DNA of 64,000 bases from Bacteroidia bacterium (GTDB lineage Bacteria; Bacteroidota; Bacteroidia; Bacteroidales; Dysgonomonadaceae). A program made the position numbers and the translations under genes. A model generated the notes under the pieces. The model saw only the letters and a list, made by a program, of their open reading frames with translations. It was not told the origin of the DNA and searched no databases. Of the stretch, positions 16,408 to 25,939 are shown one piece after another (position 1 is the stretch's first letter; the number at the start of each line of letters is the position of its first letter). The DNA is taken from the NCBI GenBank assembly GCA_025999435.1, contig BNXH01000002.1, positions 16,220 through 80,219 on the forward strand, read 5' to 3'.

Positions 16408-17544
16408 ATGAGTGATAAGACATTAACAGTACAGTTACCCTTCATCATCAATCCTGATGAGTTTATTGAGCGGGCAGGCGGGTGGCATTGCCAAGTGATG
16501 CAGGGCACTAATGCTAACGCAGTAACAGCCGTTAAGATCGGCATATTCGCGGGCAAATCCACAACAGTAAGCCTTTGGGGCGGTTACTTTACCGATGCTG
16601 CCGGAAGCGGAACGGATGCAACCAAAACACTTACGGCCGGAGCGAATACGCTATACATTAAGATGTACGAGAAGGCCGGCTATATGGAGGTAGCCGATTC
16701 GGAAGTTATAAGTGCATTGGGAGGCGGTTTCGGCGATTATTTCTTTAACCAAGGCGCATCCGCCGAAAGCCCTTATCATATAATCGATATAGGAAGATTA
16801 CCTTACAGCAACGCTCTTCAGAAGACTATCGCCATCGGCGGTAATAATGTAGTTAATGGCAATATTAATTACCTTCCTCCTCGTAGCCGCTATGGACAAA
16901 TTTACATAAACATCTCTAACACCTATTCGAGAGTTAATGAATGTGACATTTATGGAGATATGACTAGCACTGTACTACCCGGATTGGCATCAGGGGCGCA
17001 ATTTTATTTTCGTTGCAATACGCAGAGTTGGAGAGGGGCAAGCATTGATACCGCCTCGTTGACGCCTATGGCTACAAGTTCTCAATTATTGCTATATAGC
17101 GATAATATTCAGCTAAAGGGAAATATAGCCGATCTTAAATCCAGGCTATTGAACGCCACGTTGCCCTGTCTTGGTTTTGCAGGAACTTTTGCAGATATAC
17201 CTTCATCGATGACGTCATTTACTGTCGGGAGTGCTGCCAATAGTTTTGAAGGCGATTTTGGAGATATTACAGCACCGCTGACTACATTCTCTATCGTGGC
17301 TAATCCTGCAAAGTCGATCACATATTCTACATCCAGGGCATGGGCAGCCAATATGGTGCAAGTGTATGTTAATTCTTTTGTTCTGTCTGACGCTGACGCT
17401 GAACGCCTGTTAACCGATCTGAATAATACGACATGGGCATCCGGGTCGAGTATATATATTAAGTGTAACCTCACGTCATCTATACAGGCATTAATTACCT
17501 CTCTTCAAGGCAAGGGAGTGGCGGTAAGCAGAACGGCGCTGTAA
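16408..17544 (+). CDS. Putative tail fibre / receptor-binding protein, LRR-like C-terminus
   Basis: A 378-residue beta-rich protein in the fibre cluster. The N-terminal 100 residues (MSDKTLTVQLPFIINPDEF onward) resemble a baseplate-binding beta-sandwich. The C-terminal 200 residues carry repeated lines such as LKGNIADLKSRLLNATLP, FEGDFGDITAPLTTFSIVAN and SDADAERLLTDLNNTTWASG. They are similar in rhythm to the degenerate leucine-rich repeats of Bacteroidetes surface and phage proteins. No enzyme motif is seen. It is followed after a single TAA by an in-frame open tail of 52 codons (see 17545-17703). Confidence 0.5.
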   Translation: MSDKTLTVQLPFIINPDEFIERAGGWHCQVMQGTNANAVTAVKIGIFAGKSTTVSLWGGYFTDAAGSGTDATKTLTAGANTLYIKMYEKAGYMEVADSEVISALGGGFGDYFFNQGASAESPYHIIDIGRLPYSNALQKTIAIGGNNVVNGNINYLPPRSRYGQIYINISNTYSRVNECDIYGDMTSTVLPGLASGAQFYFRCNTQSWRGASIDTASLTPMATSSQLLLYSDNIQLKGNIADLKSRLLNATLPCLGFAGTFADIPSSMTSFTVGSAANSFEGDFGDITAPLTTFSIVANPAKSITYSTSRAWAANMVQVYVNSFVLSDADAERLLTDLNNTTWASGSSIYIKCNLTSSIQALITSLQGKGVAVSRTAL

Positions 17545-17703
17545 TCTTACTGTAGTAATGCGGATAAAGAAATAATAGTCAAACTTACCGATAACAAAGA
17601 AACATTTTTGGGCAAAGGCTCATTCGGGGAAGAGTTTGACACAGAGGATGAACTGAATCAATTTATTGAAAATAACGTTCTAAAGGAAGTCGATCTAAAT
17701 TAA
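17545..17703 (+). pseudogene. Small gene lacking a start codon (or readthrough tail of the fibre gene)
   Basis: Directly after the fibre stop the same frame stays open for 52 codons and looks coding (EIIVKLTDNKETFLGKGSF, then an acidic helix and a LKEVDLN end). It lacks any ATG. The sequence AATGCGGAT at the expected start would become ATGGCGGAT, coding MADKEIIVKL, if one G were restored, so a one-base deletion at the start is the simplest reading. Stop-codon readthrough of the fibre gene or an unusual start are alternatives. Residues after the stop do not resemble the fibre. Confidence 0.5.
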
Positions 17704-17723
17704 AAAAAACATAAAAATTTGAA

Positions 17724-19556
17724 ATGGCAGGACAAACGCGACTCGAATTAATTTTAGACTTAAATAACCGTATAGGGACAGGGCTTGCTCAGGCACGCAC
17801 ACAAATACGGTCTGAGGTAGGCGGAATGCAAGCCCGCCTCGGTGAATTTGCCGCCAATACGAAAAAGAATTTGGCTTCTATTGGCGACGGGTTCACCCCT
17901 ATTAAAAGCGGTTTGGCTTCCATTATAAACCCTACTACACTTGTCGTCGCGGGTATCGGGTTAATAGGCAAAGGGCTGATGCACGCGACCGACCGGGCAG
18001 CAGAATTTAACCACGAGTTCCGCGACTTGGCTAACCTGAACCTCGATAAGTCGCAGGCGGAACTTAACGATTTAAACAAGATGGTACTCAATTCAGCGTG
18101 GCGCAAGGGTTTTAATGCGGAAAAGACGGCCAACGCCTACAACGAGCTGCAATCTACCGCCGGGATATACGGGGCGGAAGCACGTCCGATAGTGGAAAAG
18201 CAGGGCGAATTTGCCGCGTTGATGAAAACGAGCATGGACGATTACGTAGCGGGTACGGCCAAAGCGATGGCAAACTGGCGCTTCGGCGTCGATAAGCTGG
18301 ACGAGTTCAACAAATCGAACTACGCGGCTATGCAGGTCGGGGTGGTATCGTTCGAGGAACTGGCGAAGGTGCAATCGACGTTCGCGGGTTCTGCGGCGTC
18401 TATCAATCAGACGTTCGACACGGCGAATAAGTTGTTTTCCTTGTTCACCGTCAAGACGAAATCGGTAGACGAGGCGGCCACGCTGACAAAATCGCTTTTT
18501 AATGACCTCACCAAAGCAACGACGGTCAAGGCCTTCAAAAAAATAGGTATCGACATTTTCGACAGCAATAAGCAACTGAAGCAGGCCGACACGATCATGC
18601 TGGAGTTGAACGACAAGTTCAATAAGATGAATAACGATAAAGCGATCGTGAATTTAAAAAATCAATTTAAAGGCTCGGAAGGCCTTATAGCCATGATACA
18701 GGCCGCGACCGACAAATCGGGCGAACTGCGTAAGATGCTCGACGAGTTCAAGGACTCGAAGTTCAATACCGATGCGGCAATGCAGCAAGAGCAAAATGAC
18801 ATTGTCGCCAGGCAGGAGAGACTCGCCAACAGAATCGATTACCTCGTTATACGAATGGGGCAGATCATGTTGCCAGTTAAAGAATGGGTTGTCGGCATGG
18901 GAGAACGGGCTGTAGGTAATATCTCCCAGTTAATGAAATCTCATAATGAAAATGCCAACGATACGTATAATAGTTACACAGCCTCAGTTAATGATCAGTT
19001 TGGACATCTTAAAAACGTTGAAGGTAAGACGGAGAGTGAATATAAGGCTTCTTTAAAATTCCTGCAAGAACGTTCGGATTATTACTATAAGGATTACGAG
19101 CAAAAAACGCAGGCATATAGGAATGTTGGCTTTTGGAACACGCCTTTTTTGTCTCATTTCCTCGACGACAAGATGAATCGCCTCGACGATCGGGCGGGTT
19201 ACGAACGGCAAGCCTCTTTAGCCAGCTCTCGAGCTTTCAAAAAACTAGCAAATGATGTGCAGGACGCTTGGGATAATAAAGGTAAAACAACCGGCGCAAC
19301 CAACCCGCCGCCGACAGGTTCGGGAACTGGCAACGGTAGCGGCGATCTTTCCGGTGTATCCGATTCATTAAACCGTGTTGTCGGCTCAGCATCAGCCCCT
19401 CGCAATATTACTATCAATATAGATGCGTTCAACAAAGGTGGTATCAATACGCAAAATACCTCTCTGCAAAATATGGACGCCAAACAGATCGAAGATTGGT
19501 TCACCGACATGCTGATGCGTGTTGTCAATAACGCCGAGTTGTCATACAATAATTAA
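17724..19556 (+). CDS. Tail tape measure protein
   Basis: A 610-residue, largely helical protein with the common TMP core: an N-terminal coiled-coil (AQARTQIRSEVGGMQARLGE), hydrophobic Gly-rich segment (PTTLVVAGIGLIGKGLM), then the conserved-looking TANAYNELQSTAGIYGAEA and a Gln/Lys/Asp-rich body, ending in a Gly/Thr-rich linker (about 520-545) and a short C-terminal domain. TMPs set tail length; by the usual 0.15 nm per residue it would fit a tail of about 90 nm. Odd placement: it follows the fibre genes, almost 10 kb away from the tail chaperone that normally precedes it. Confidence 0.8.
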   Translation: MAGQTRLELILDLNNRIGTGLAQARTQIRSEVGGMQARLGEFAANTKKNLASIGDGFTPIKSGLASIINPTTLVVAGIGLIGKGLMHATDRAAEFNHEFRDLANLNLDKSQAELNDLNKMVLNSAWRKGFNAEKTANAYNELQSTAGIYGAEARPIVEKQGEFAALMKTSMDDYVAGTAKAMANWRFGVDKLDEFNKSNYAAMQVGVVSFEELAKVQSTFAGSAASINQTFDTANKLFSLFTVKTKSVDEAATLTKSLFNDLTKATTVKAFKKIGIDIFDSNKQLKQADTIMLELNDKFNKMNNDKAIVNLKNQFKGSEGLIAMIQAATDKSGELRKMLDEFKDSKFNTDAAMQQEQNDIVARQERLANRIDYLVIRMGQIMLPVKEWVVGMGERAVGNISQLMKSHNENANDTYNSYTASVNDQFGHLKNVEGKTESEYKASLKFLQERSDYYYKDYEQKTQAYRNVGFWNTPFLSHFLDDKMNRLDDRAGYERQASLASSRAFKKLANDVQDAWDNKGKTTGATNPPPTGSGTGNGSGDLSGVSDSLNRVVGSASAPRNITINIDAFNKGGINTQNTSLQNMDAKQIEDWFTDMLMRVVNNAELSYNN

Positions 19557-19569
19557 ATAGCGTTAAAAT

Positions 19570-20118
19570 ATGCCAAACAATCACAGGAATACGGCTGAAT
19601 ATACGCGAATTTTCGATAATATAAACAAGGTGGTCGCCGCTTTGCCCGCCCGTATTGCTGTCGTGGCTGTCAATTTTTCAAAGGAACGCTTCGTGAAAAA
19701 AAATTGGGTGGATGTTACCTCTGAACGATGGAAAGCCTCCCGAAAGAAGAAAAGCTCTACGCTGGTAGCATCAGGGCGGCTCAGACGCTCGATTCGTAAA
19801 GTAAGCGTTACCCCCTCGCGAATTATTATCGGTACTGATGTACCATACGCCCGTATACATAACGAGGGCGGTAAAATTTCGGGAACCGAAACTGTGCGTT
19901 CCCACACACGGCGGCAGCATCGGCGCAAAGGATATACCCGCAAAGGCAAACGGGTAAAGGCTACAACCGTAAAATCATATCGTGTTAAGTCATTTTCCCG
20001 CAAGTATAATCGAAAATTTGCCAAGCGACAATTTATAGGGCAATCTCAGGAACTTAACAGGCGGATTGACCGACTGATTAAAAGCGAATTGGATAAGGCA
20101 ATACAGGGCTTAAGATAA
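19570..20118 (+). CDS. Phage virion morphogenesis protein (Mu gpG/P2 gpS-like)
   Basis: A 182-residue basic protein with the family signature TLVASGRLRRSIRK followed by RIIIGTDVPYARIHNEGG (about residues 59-101). The rest is Arg/Lys rich (KKKSSTL, RRQHRRKGYTRKGKR), including a basic insert of unusual length at 105-160. Members of this family (P2 gpS, Mu G) are needed to complete and join tail to head. It is the last structural gene of the arm, 13 bp after the tape measure. Its place near the right end, far from the capsid genes, is not Mu order. Confidence 0.8.
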   Translation: MPNNHRNTAEYTRIFDNINKVVAALPARIAVVAVNFSKERFVKKNWVDVTSERWKASRKKKSSTLVASGRLRRSIRKVSVTPSRIIIGTDVPYARIHNEGGKISGTETVRSHTRRQHRRKGYTRKGKRVKATTVKSYRVKSFSRKYNRKFAKRQFIGQSQELNRRIDRLIKSELDKAIQGLR

Positions 20119-20163
20119 AGCCTCCGTCTTATTAGAGCGGCTCTCACCCCGCTAAAATATAAA

Positions 20164-20219
20164 GATGCGTACACATCACGACAGAGGCTTAATGCCTTTG
20201 TGTTTGATGTGTACGCATC
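20164..20219 (+). terminator. Long hairpin with T-run after the structural genes
   Basis: Perfect 15-bp arms GATGCGTACACATCA (20164-20178) and TGATGTGTACGCATC (20205-20219) enclose a second inner stem (ACAGAGGC with GCCTTTGT, one G-U pair) and are followed by ATTTTTTTT. This is a strong intrinsic terminator for the late operon, lying 59 bp before the Mom-like gene, and could also control read-through into it. Confidence 0.8.
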
Positions 20220-20278
20220 ATTTTTTTTGTGAGAGATTACAAAAATACAAATTATTTAAACATTAAGGTAAAATTGTT

Positions 20279-21010
20279 ATGGTTATCAGAAAAGAAACAA
20301 AAAATCTCGGCAATGTGCTTATTAAAGCCGTAGATAAGGCTTTAGCAAAAGAACTCATCGTCGCGCATCACTATTCGCATAAGTGGAACGATGGCGGATT
20401 CGGAAAGTATAATTATGGTATATTCAAAGAAGAGCAACCCGACAACTGCTTGGGCGTGGCGGTGTACGGGCACATGAAAAACCCGAAAGCCCGCATTTTT
20501 ACGCATCCAAACCCCAAAGCTTGGATGTGCGAATTAAACCGTATGTGGATAGATGATAGCCTCGGGTATAACGCCGAAACTCTATTAATAGCCGCATCGT
20601 TGAAACTATTGAGGCGTGATGACCCGACAATAGTAGCCGTGCAATCATTTGCCGACGGGCGTTTAGGTTGTGGAACTATATATAAAGCCGCAAACTTTAA
20701 ATATTACGGCTACCATTATACAAAGTTCCTCGAAAACACACGCACGGGTGAGTTCGTACACGAGCAAATATTTACTAACTCGACGTCACCGTCGGGCTAT
20801 TTGCGGGCTAATATCTGCTATTTAATAGGCGATTTCAAGGGTTATCAGGTAAAGACATACCGATACATATATTCGCTATGCAAGCATTTTAAATTCAATG
20901 CACCTGAAAAGCCATATCCCGAATACGAAAAGGGCTTAAACCCCTACGAATGGAAGCGGGACACAACTGCCATAAAAAGCAAAATAATTTACCTACTTAC
21001 AAAAGTGTAA
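20279..21010 (+). CDS. mom: Mom-like DNA-modification protein (GNAT-fold)
   Basis: A 243-residue protein, close in length to Mu Mom. It carries the Mom lines: HHYSHKW (30-36), LGVAVYG (58-64), CELNRMWIDDSLGYNAE (84-100) and SFADGRLGCGTIYKAANF then KYYG (123-144). Mom converts adenines to N6-(1-acetamido)-adenine using acetyl-CoA, which protects phage DNA from host restriction. As in Mu, it is the last gene at the right end and on its own transcription unit, here behind a long terminator hairpin. I see no Com-like small zinc-finger ORF upstream. Gene symbol by resemblance only. Confidence 0.87.
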   Translation: MVIRKETKNLGNVLIKAVDKALAKELIVAHHYSHKWNDGGFGKYNYGIFKEEQPDNCLGVAVYGHMKNPKARIFTHPNPKAWMCELNRMWIDDSLGYNAETLLIAASLKLLRRDDPTIVAVQSFADGRLGCGTIYKAANFKYYGYHYTKFLENTRTGEFVHEQIFTNSTSPSGYLRANICYLIGDFKGYQVKTYRYIYSLCKHFKFNAPEKPYPEYEKGLNPYEWKRDTTAIKSKIIYLLTKV

Positions 21011-21224
21011 GCCTGTAAACCAAATACTAAGGGGCTGACTAAAAACAATCTCACCGCCAACCCCTGAGCACCCTTTAAAATCCAATAGATAACACAAACA
21101 ATCTAACCTATAAACCTAATAATTTAACTAGTGATTAAACCATATTTAAAAACCATGAGCAACAAAGGTTATAAATAAAGACGAAACCCCCAAAAGTGAG
21201 ATTTCGCCCGAAAATCAGAATTTA

Positions 21225-21255
21225 TACGATTTGTTTTTTATTTTTGTACGATTTG
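21225..21255. repeat. Paired TACGATTTG repeats, candidate right-end transposase sites
   Basis: TACGATTTG occurs at 21225-21233 and again at 21247-21255, 22 bp apart (two helical turns). Two close repeats at the terminus would suit a Mu-type transposase end. The exact last base of the phage is not visible. The rest of 21011-21224 has no coding frame or hairpin that I trust. Confidence 0.4.
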
Positions 21256-21269
21256 AAACGCCGATTATA

Positions 21270-21463
21270 CTGTTAGCTGTTAGCCATTAGCTTATAGCCT
21301 TTGTCGCTTCGCGCCATTGTTAACTGTTGACTGTTGACTGTTACTGTCGCTTCGCGCCATTTGCTCATTTTCAAATTTTCAAATTATCACTATATCTATA
21401 GATAAAACGAACGCCGGACAATGTTTCACTCTTCGTTCTTCACTTTTCATCGCTTCGCGCCAT
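21270..21463. repeat. Compound host intergenic repeat: heptamer tracts and GTCGCTTCGCGCCAT copies
   Basis: Heptamers: CTGTTAG twice, then CCATTAG and CTTATAG (21270-21297); GTTAACT, GTTGACT, GTTGACT, GTTACT (21319-21345). Motif TGTCGCTTCGCGCCAT at 21302-21317 and 21345-21360, and CGCTTCGCGCCAT at 21451-21463. The remaining non-coding DNA up to 21614 (tails of short T-rich words) shows no gene; it is likely the downstream flank of tpl. Confidence 0.75.
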
Positions 21464-21614
21464 TCTTCATTTTTCACTTTTTTTTGGTTGCCTTGATTTT
21501 CTTTAAGTATTCTGCCAAATATACAACAATGTTTTTGAACTTTAATAAAAAATAGAAGCAGGTAAATATCTACCTGCTTCTCGCTAATTGGTCATCATTG
21601 TTTATTCAAATACA

Positions 21615-23054
<1,440 letters not shown>

Positions 23055-23088
23055 TTATCCATTTGATAAGATATTACATCGCTCTTTA

Positions 23089-23096
23089 CAAATATA
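23089..23096 (-). promoter_or_regulatory. -7 box for tpl
   Basis: On the minus strand this reads TATATTTG, a full match to TAnnTTTG, about 92 bp upstream of the tpl start. Confidence 0.55.
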
Positions 23097-23243
23097 GTGA
23101 GTTTTACTGAAAAAACAAATATTAAAAAACAATATTTCACTTACGTTTTATCATTTTCTTAAGACATAGCTGTAGACTTTAACTTAGCGATAGACATATA
23201 GTTAAAAGTATCCTTAAGGATCAAGTTTATCGGGATAGGGATA

Positions 23244-23272
23244 TTGTTTCCTACTCTTTTTTTATATATTTG
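23244..23272 (+). promoter_or_regulatory. Promoter for the SPOR lipoprotein gene
   Basis: TATATTTG (23265-23272) with TTG at 23244-23246 (18-bp gap) fits the Bacteroidetes -33/-7 promoter, 40 bp before the ATG. Confidence 0.6.
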
Positions 23273-23311
23273 CAAGTAATTCTTTACAAACAACTAACAT
23301 CTGTCAGACAT

Positions 23312-24169
23312 ATGAAACTATTTTTCTACACAACTTTACTGCTTGCTATTTCCTTTTTTACTTTTTCATGTAAAGCAAAACAAGACCAAGTGATGAAAAA
23401 GCATTATGGTACCGTAAATAAGTACTCTGCTTTAGAATATCAATTATTGAGAGACAATAATTCCCTCTTACTAGGTAACTCTACCTCTAAAAACAATAAT
23501 CAAGGCTATAATAATTCCGTTAGTCTACAGCCACATCAAGATCAGGTAAATTCCAGCGAGTTTAAAGTTTTATATGATGATTCGGAAATTGTAAATGGAG
23601 ACGTTTACCGAGAGGCAGCAGCTCGCAGGCAGCAGCTAATAAACGACTGCAACTGTGGTGAGACAAAGACTAGTGTAGCTAATACTGCTACCATCCCTTC
23701 GGCGCCCGCAATTGCTGCAACAACCAATACTACGGCATCCGGCAATGTTGCGCCGGCAACCTTGCCTTCTGCACCGCAAGCGCCGGCAGTAGAAGTAAAC
23801 CAGACTCCGGCTATCTTTGCTCATTTGCTTGATGCAGAAAAGAAACCGATACGCCGCGTAAAAGTGAGATTTATAAATGAGGATGATCGAGACCGGCTAA
23901 AACATTACAGCGTAATTATTGCAGCCCTGTCTAAACCGGCAAGTGTCGAGCGCCTGAAAAAAGCCTTTGCTACATCCAGTGACCAGATTTTCTTTGTACA
24001 GAATGAATTAGGTATACACTATGCTATTATAGGCAGCTATGATACAGAACATGAAGCCAGTGATAAAATAAGAAGAGTATATATGGAGTATACCAATCCT
24101 TATACGACAGAACAGCTATTTAATAAATATGGTATTAAATTTACCGATTTGTGGATTCTGAAAAAATAA
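23312..24169 (+). CDS. SPOR-domain lipoprotein
   Basis: A 285-residue protein. The ATG at 23312 begins a lipoprotein signal (MKLFFYTTLLLAISFFTFSC, Cys20). A long Asn/Ser- and then Ala/Pro-rich spacer (about 110-165) follows, then a C-terminal SPOR domain from about 190 (VRFINEDDRDRLKHYSVIIA, SVERLKKAFATSSDQIFFVQ, AIIGSYDTEHEASDKIRRV). SPOR domains bind denuded glycan at division sites, and such lipoproteins are common in Bacteroidetes. The start is preferred over 23270 because the upstream codons lie in the promoter. The next gene starts 6 bp after its stop, so the two are probably cotranscribed. Confidence 0.78.
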   Translation: MKLFFYTTLLLAISFFTFSCKAKQDQVMKKHYGTVNKYSALEYQLLRDNNSLLLGNSTSKNNNQGYNNSVSLQPHQDQVNSSEFKVLYDDSEIVNGDVYREAAARRQQLINDCNCGETKTSVANTATIPSAPAIAATTNTTASGNVAPATLPSAPQAPAVEVNQTPAIFAHLLDAEKKPIRRVKVRFINEDDRDRLKHYSVIIAALSKPASVERLKKAFATSSDQIFFVQNELGIHYAIIGSYDTEHEASDKIRRVYMEYTNPYTTEQLFNKYGIKFTDLWILKK

Positions 24170-24175
24170 GTGAGA

Positions 24176-24934
24176 ATGAAAATTAAATTCTTGGGCACTG
24201 GAACATCTACAGGAGTCCCGGAAATAGGTTGTAAATGTGAGGTATGTATCTCAGACAACATAAAAGACAGGCGCTTGAGGGCGTCTGTTTTGATACATAT
24301 TGAAAAAAAGAAAATATTGATCGATTGCGGTCCCGACTTCAGGCAGCAAGTGATAAACGAAGAGTTTACCCCGATAGACGGAGTTTTGTTAACCCATGAA
24401 CATTATGACCATGTAGGAGGATTAGACGATTTACGGCCATTCTGTAAATTCGACGATGTAGACATCTATTCGGAAAGCACCACTCTGAATGCTTTAAAGC
24501 TTATGATACCCTATTCTTTTGGTGAACGCAAATATCCCGGAGTACCGGTTTTCCGTTTGCATGAAGTAAACCCTGATGAGATTTTTTCTATTCATGGAGT
24601 TGATATACAACCAATAAAAATATTGCATTACAAATTACCTATATTAGGTTATCGCATTGGCAATTTTGCCTATCTTACCGATGTAAAATCTATTCCCGAA
24701 GAAGAATATTCCAAACTTAACGGGCTGGATGTTCTTGTCATAAACGCCCTGCGAATAGAAGAACATATGTCACATCTAAATTTGAGACAAGCTTTGGCCG
24801 AAGTGGAAAAAATCAGGCCCGGAAAAGCTTATTTCATTCATATGTCGCATCATATAGGGTTACACGAAAAAGTGCAAAGACTATTGCCCGAAAATATCTA
24901 TCTGTCGTATGACGGGTTGGAAATAGAGATATAA
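24176..24934 (+). CDS. PhnP-like metallo-beta-lactamase-fold hydrolase
   Basis: A 252-residue enzyme with the RNase Z/PhnP start FLGTGTSTGVPEIGCKCEVC, metal motif THEHYDHVGG (His74, His76, Asp78, His79) and later VLITAL-like and HMSHHIGLH lines carrying further ligands. PhnP-type members are phosphodiesterases on cyclic phosphates; the exact substrate cannot be read. The ATG at 24176 is preferred to a GTG 6 bp before it. It follows the SPOR lipoprotein directly, on the same strand. Confidence 0.78.
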   Translation: MKIKFLGTGTSTGVPEIGCKCEVCISDNIKDRRLRASVLIHIEKKKILIDCGPDFRQQVINEEFTPIDGVLLTHEHYDHVGGLDDLRPFCKFDDVDIYSESTTLNALKLMIPYSFGERKYPGVPVFRLHEVNPDEIFSIHGVDIQPIKILHYKLPILGYRIGNFAYLTDVKSIPEEEYSKLNGLDVLVINALRIEEHMSHLNLRQALAEVEKIRPGKAYFIHMSHHIGLHEKVQRLLPENIYLSYDGLEIEI

Positions 24935-24979
24935 AAGTAGTTATGTATTATAACTTCATCGAGGCAAATTATTGTAAAT

Positions 24980-25711
24980 TTATTTCTTCTTAGACTTCTT
25001 CGGAGGAGTTTTCTTTTCAGTTTTTTCTTTGTCAAAATCCACCGGGTTGACCTTATTCATCAGATCGAGAATCTTTTTTTGCCGCATTTGAATATAACGC
25101 GATGGTTTCGCCGAATTAAACCGGATAGGATTCGGTAATGTCGCTGCAATCAAAGCAGATTCTCCGGCAGTAAGCCTTTTTGCCGGTTTATTGAAATGAG
25201 CCTGTGCCACAGCCTCAGCTCCATAAATATTTTGTCCCATTTCGATGGAGTTGAGGTAGACTTCCATTATCCTTTCTTTACCCCATATCAACTCTATCAG
25301 GAATGTGTAATAGACTTCCAGCCCTTTGCGGATGTAGGAACGCCCCGACCACAAGAAGACATTTTTGGCTGTCTGTTGGCTTATGGTACTCGCGCCACGC
25401 TGGCGTTTACCCTTTTCGGCTTCATTCATCGCTTTTTCTATCTGGTCGAAATCGAAGCCCGAATGATCGAGAAATAAATTGTCCTCAGAAGCAACTACGG
25501 CCAATGGTAGCGATTTGGAGATTTCGCCAAGGGGAACCCATCGATGTTTACAAACAACCTTCTCGCCGGAGAAAAGTTGTGAGGCATTGTTCCATACCAT
25601 CAATGGGGTATAATAAACAGGGACGAATTTGAGTAAAACGACTTGAAAAATGCTGAATAAGAACAGCGAAACAACGATACGTACAGTCCATCTGAATATT
25701 TTCTTTCTCAT
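24980..25711 (-). CDS. mtgA: Monofunctional peptidoglycan glycosyltransferase
   Basis: A 243-residue GT51 enzyme that polymerises lipid II at the inner membrane. A membrane anchor lies at about 10-35. Catalytic motif I is [16 protein letters not shown] (Glu of EDNLF), followed by [39 protein letters not shown] and [10 protein letters not shown], the standard GT51 motifs in order. No transpeptidase domain follows, so it is the monofunctional form. A Lys-rich C-terminal tail ([11 protein letters not shown]) is present. No promoter box is obvious in the 228-bp gap. Confidence 0.92.
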   Translation of the reverse strand: MRKKIFRWTVRIVVSLFLFSIFQVVLLKFVPVYYTPLMVWNNASQLFSGEKVVCKHRWVPLGEISKSLPLAVVASEDNLFLDHSGFDFDQIEKAMNEAEKGKRQRGASTISQQTAKNVFLWSGRSYIRKGLEVYYTFLIELIWGKERIMEVYLNSIEMGQNIYGAEAVAQAHFNKPAKRLTAGESALIAATLPNPIRFNSAKPSRYIQMRQKKILDLMNKVNPVDFDKEKTEKKTPPKKSKKK

Positions 25712-25796
25712 CCTTTTTTGTTCTCTTTAAAGTACGAAGTTAATAACAATTAAGAGAATTTAATGTTAGCCGGATGAAAAAATATGACGACAAAAA

Positions 25797-25827
25797 AGCC
25801 TTCCGGATTTTGTTTGTCCGAAAGGCT
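25797..25827 (-). terminator. Terminator after gdhA
   Basis: On the minus strand, AGCCTTTCGGA (25827-25817) pairs with TCCGGAAGGCT (25807-25797) apart from one mismatch and is followed by TTTTTT, 113 bp after the gdhA stop. Confidence 0.75.
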
Positions 25828-25840
25828 ATCTATCAGTGAA

Positions 25841-25935
25841 CAGTGAAGAATTAGCTAATTAGCAGATTAGCAAATATGCCAATGACGCGAAGCGACAAAA
25901 ACATCTCCGAATCTCCGAATTTTCAAATTGGCTAA
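25841..25935. repeat. Compound intergenic repeat between terminator and gdhA
   Basis: Contains ATTAGC words with spacers of 7-8 bp (about 25849-25874), an inverted copy of the GTCGCTTCGCG motif (25881-25897, one base different), and ATCTCCGA in tandem (25902-25919). It resembles the tracts at 21270-21463 and 28361-28449. Confidence 0.6.
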
Positions 25936-25939
25936 TTTA

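Larger units (their letters stand above)
1..21260. mobile_element. Mu-like contractile-tailed prophage, right part (left end off-window)
   Basis: The genes from the left edge to about 21.0 kb form a complete virion module: terminase, DUF935-type portal, protease, capsid, sheath, tube, chaperone, hub, spike, baseplate, fibres, tape measure, lysis genes and a Mom homologue. DUF935 portal, gp36-like and gpG-like proteins together with Mom are Mu hallmarks. Related transposable phages are known in Bacteroides (Hankyphage). The transposase genes would lie beyond the left edge, so the transposable lifestyle is inferred. The right boundary is approximate. It is placed after the last phage gene and the paired TACGATTTG repeats and before the simple-repeat tract that resembles other host intergenic DNA. 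Confidence 0.88.

Noticed and set aside
13769-17544. Diversity-generating retroelement acting on the fibres (known in Hankyphage)
   Set aside because: No reverse transcriptase and no template-variable repeat pair seen in the window.
18093-18575. 160-residue minus-strand frame in the tape measure gene
   Set aside because: Arg-rich shadow of a GC-rich coding stretch, no start context.
20120-20280. Phage attachment site at the 20164 hairpin
   Set aside because: The structure has a T-run and lies between phage genes, so a terminator explains it.
1-21260. T6SS-iii or extracellular contractile injection system
   Set aside because: Terminase, portal, head protease, capsid, holin-like and endolysin genes are present, so it is a full phage.
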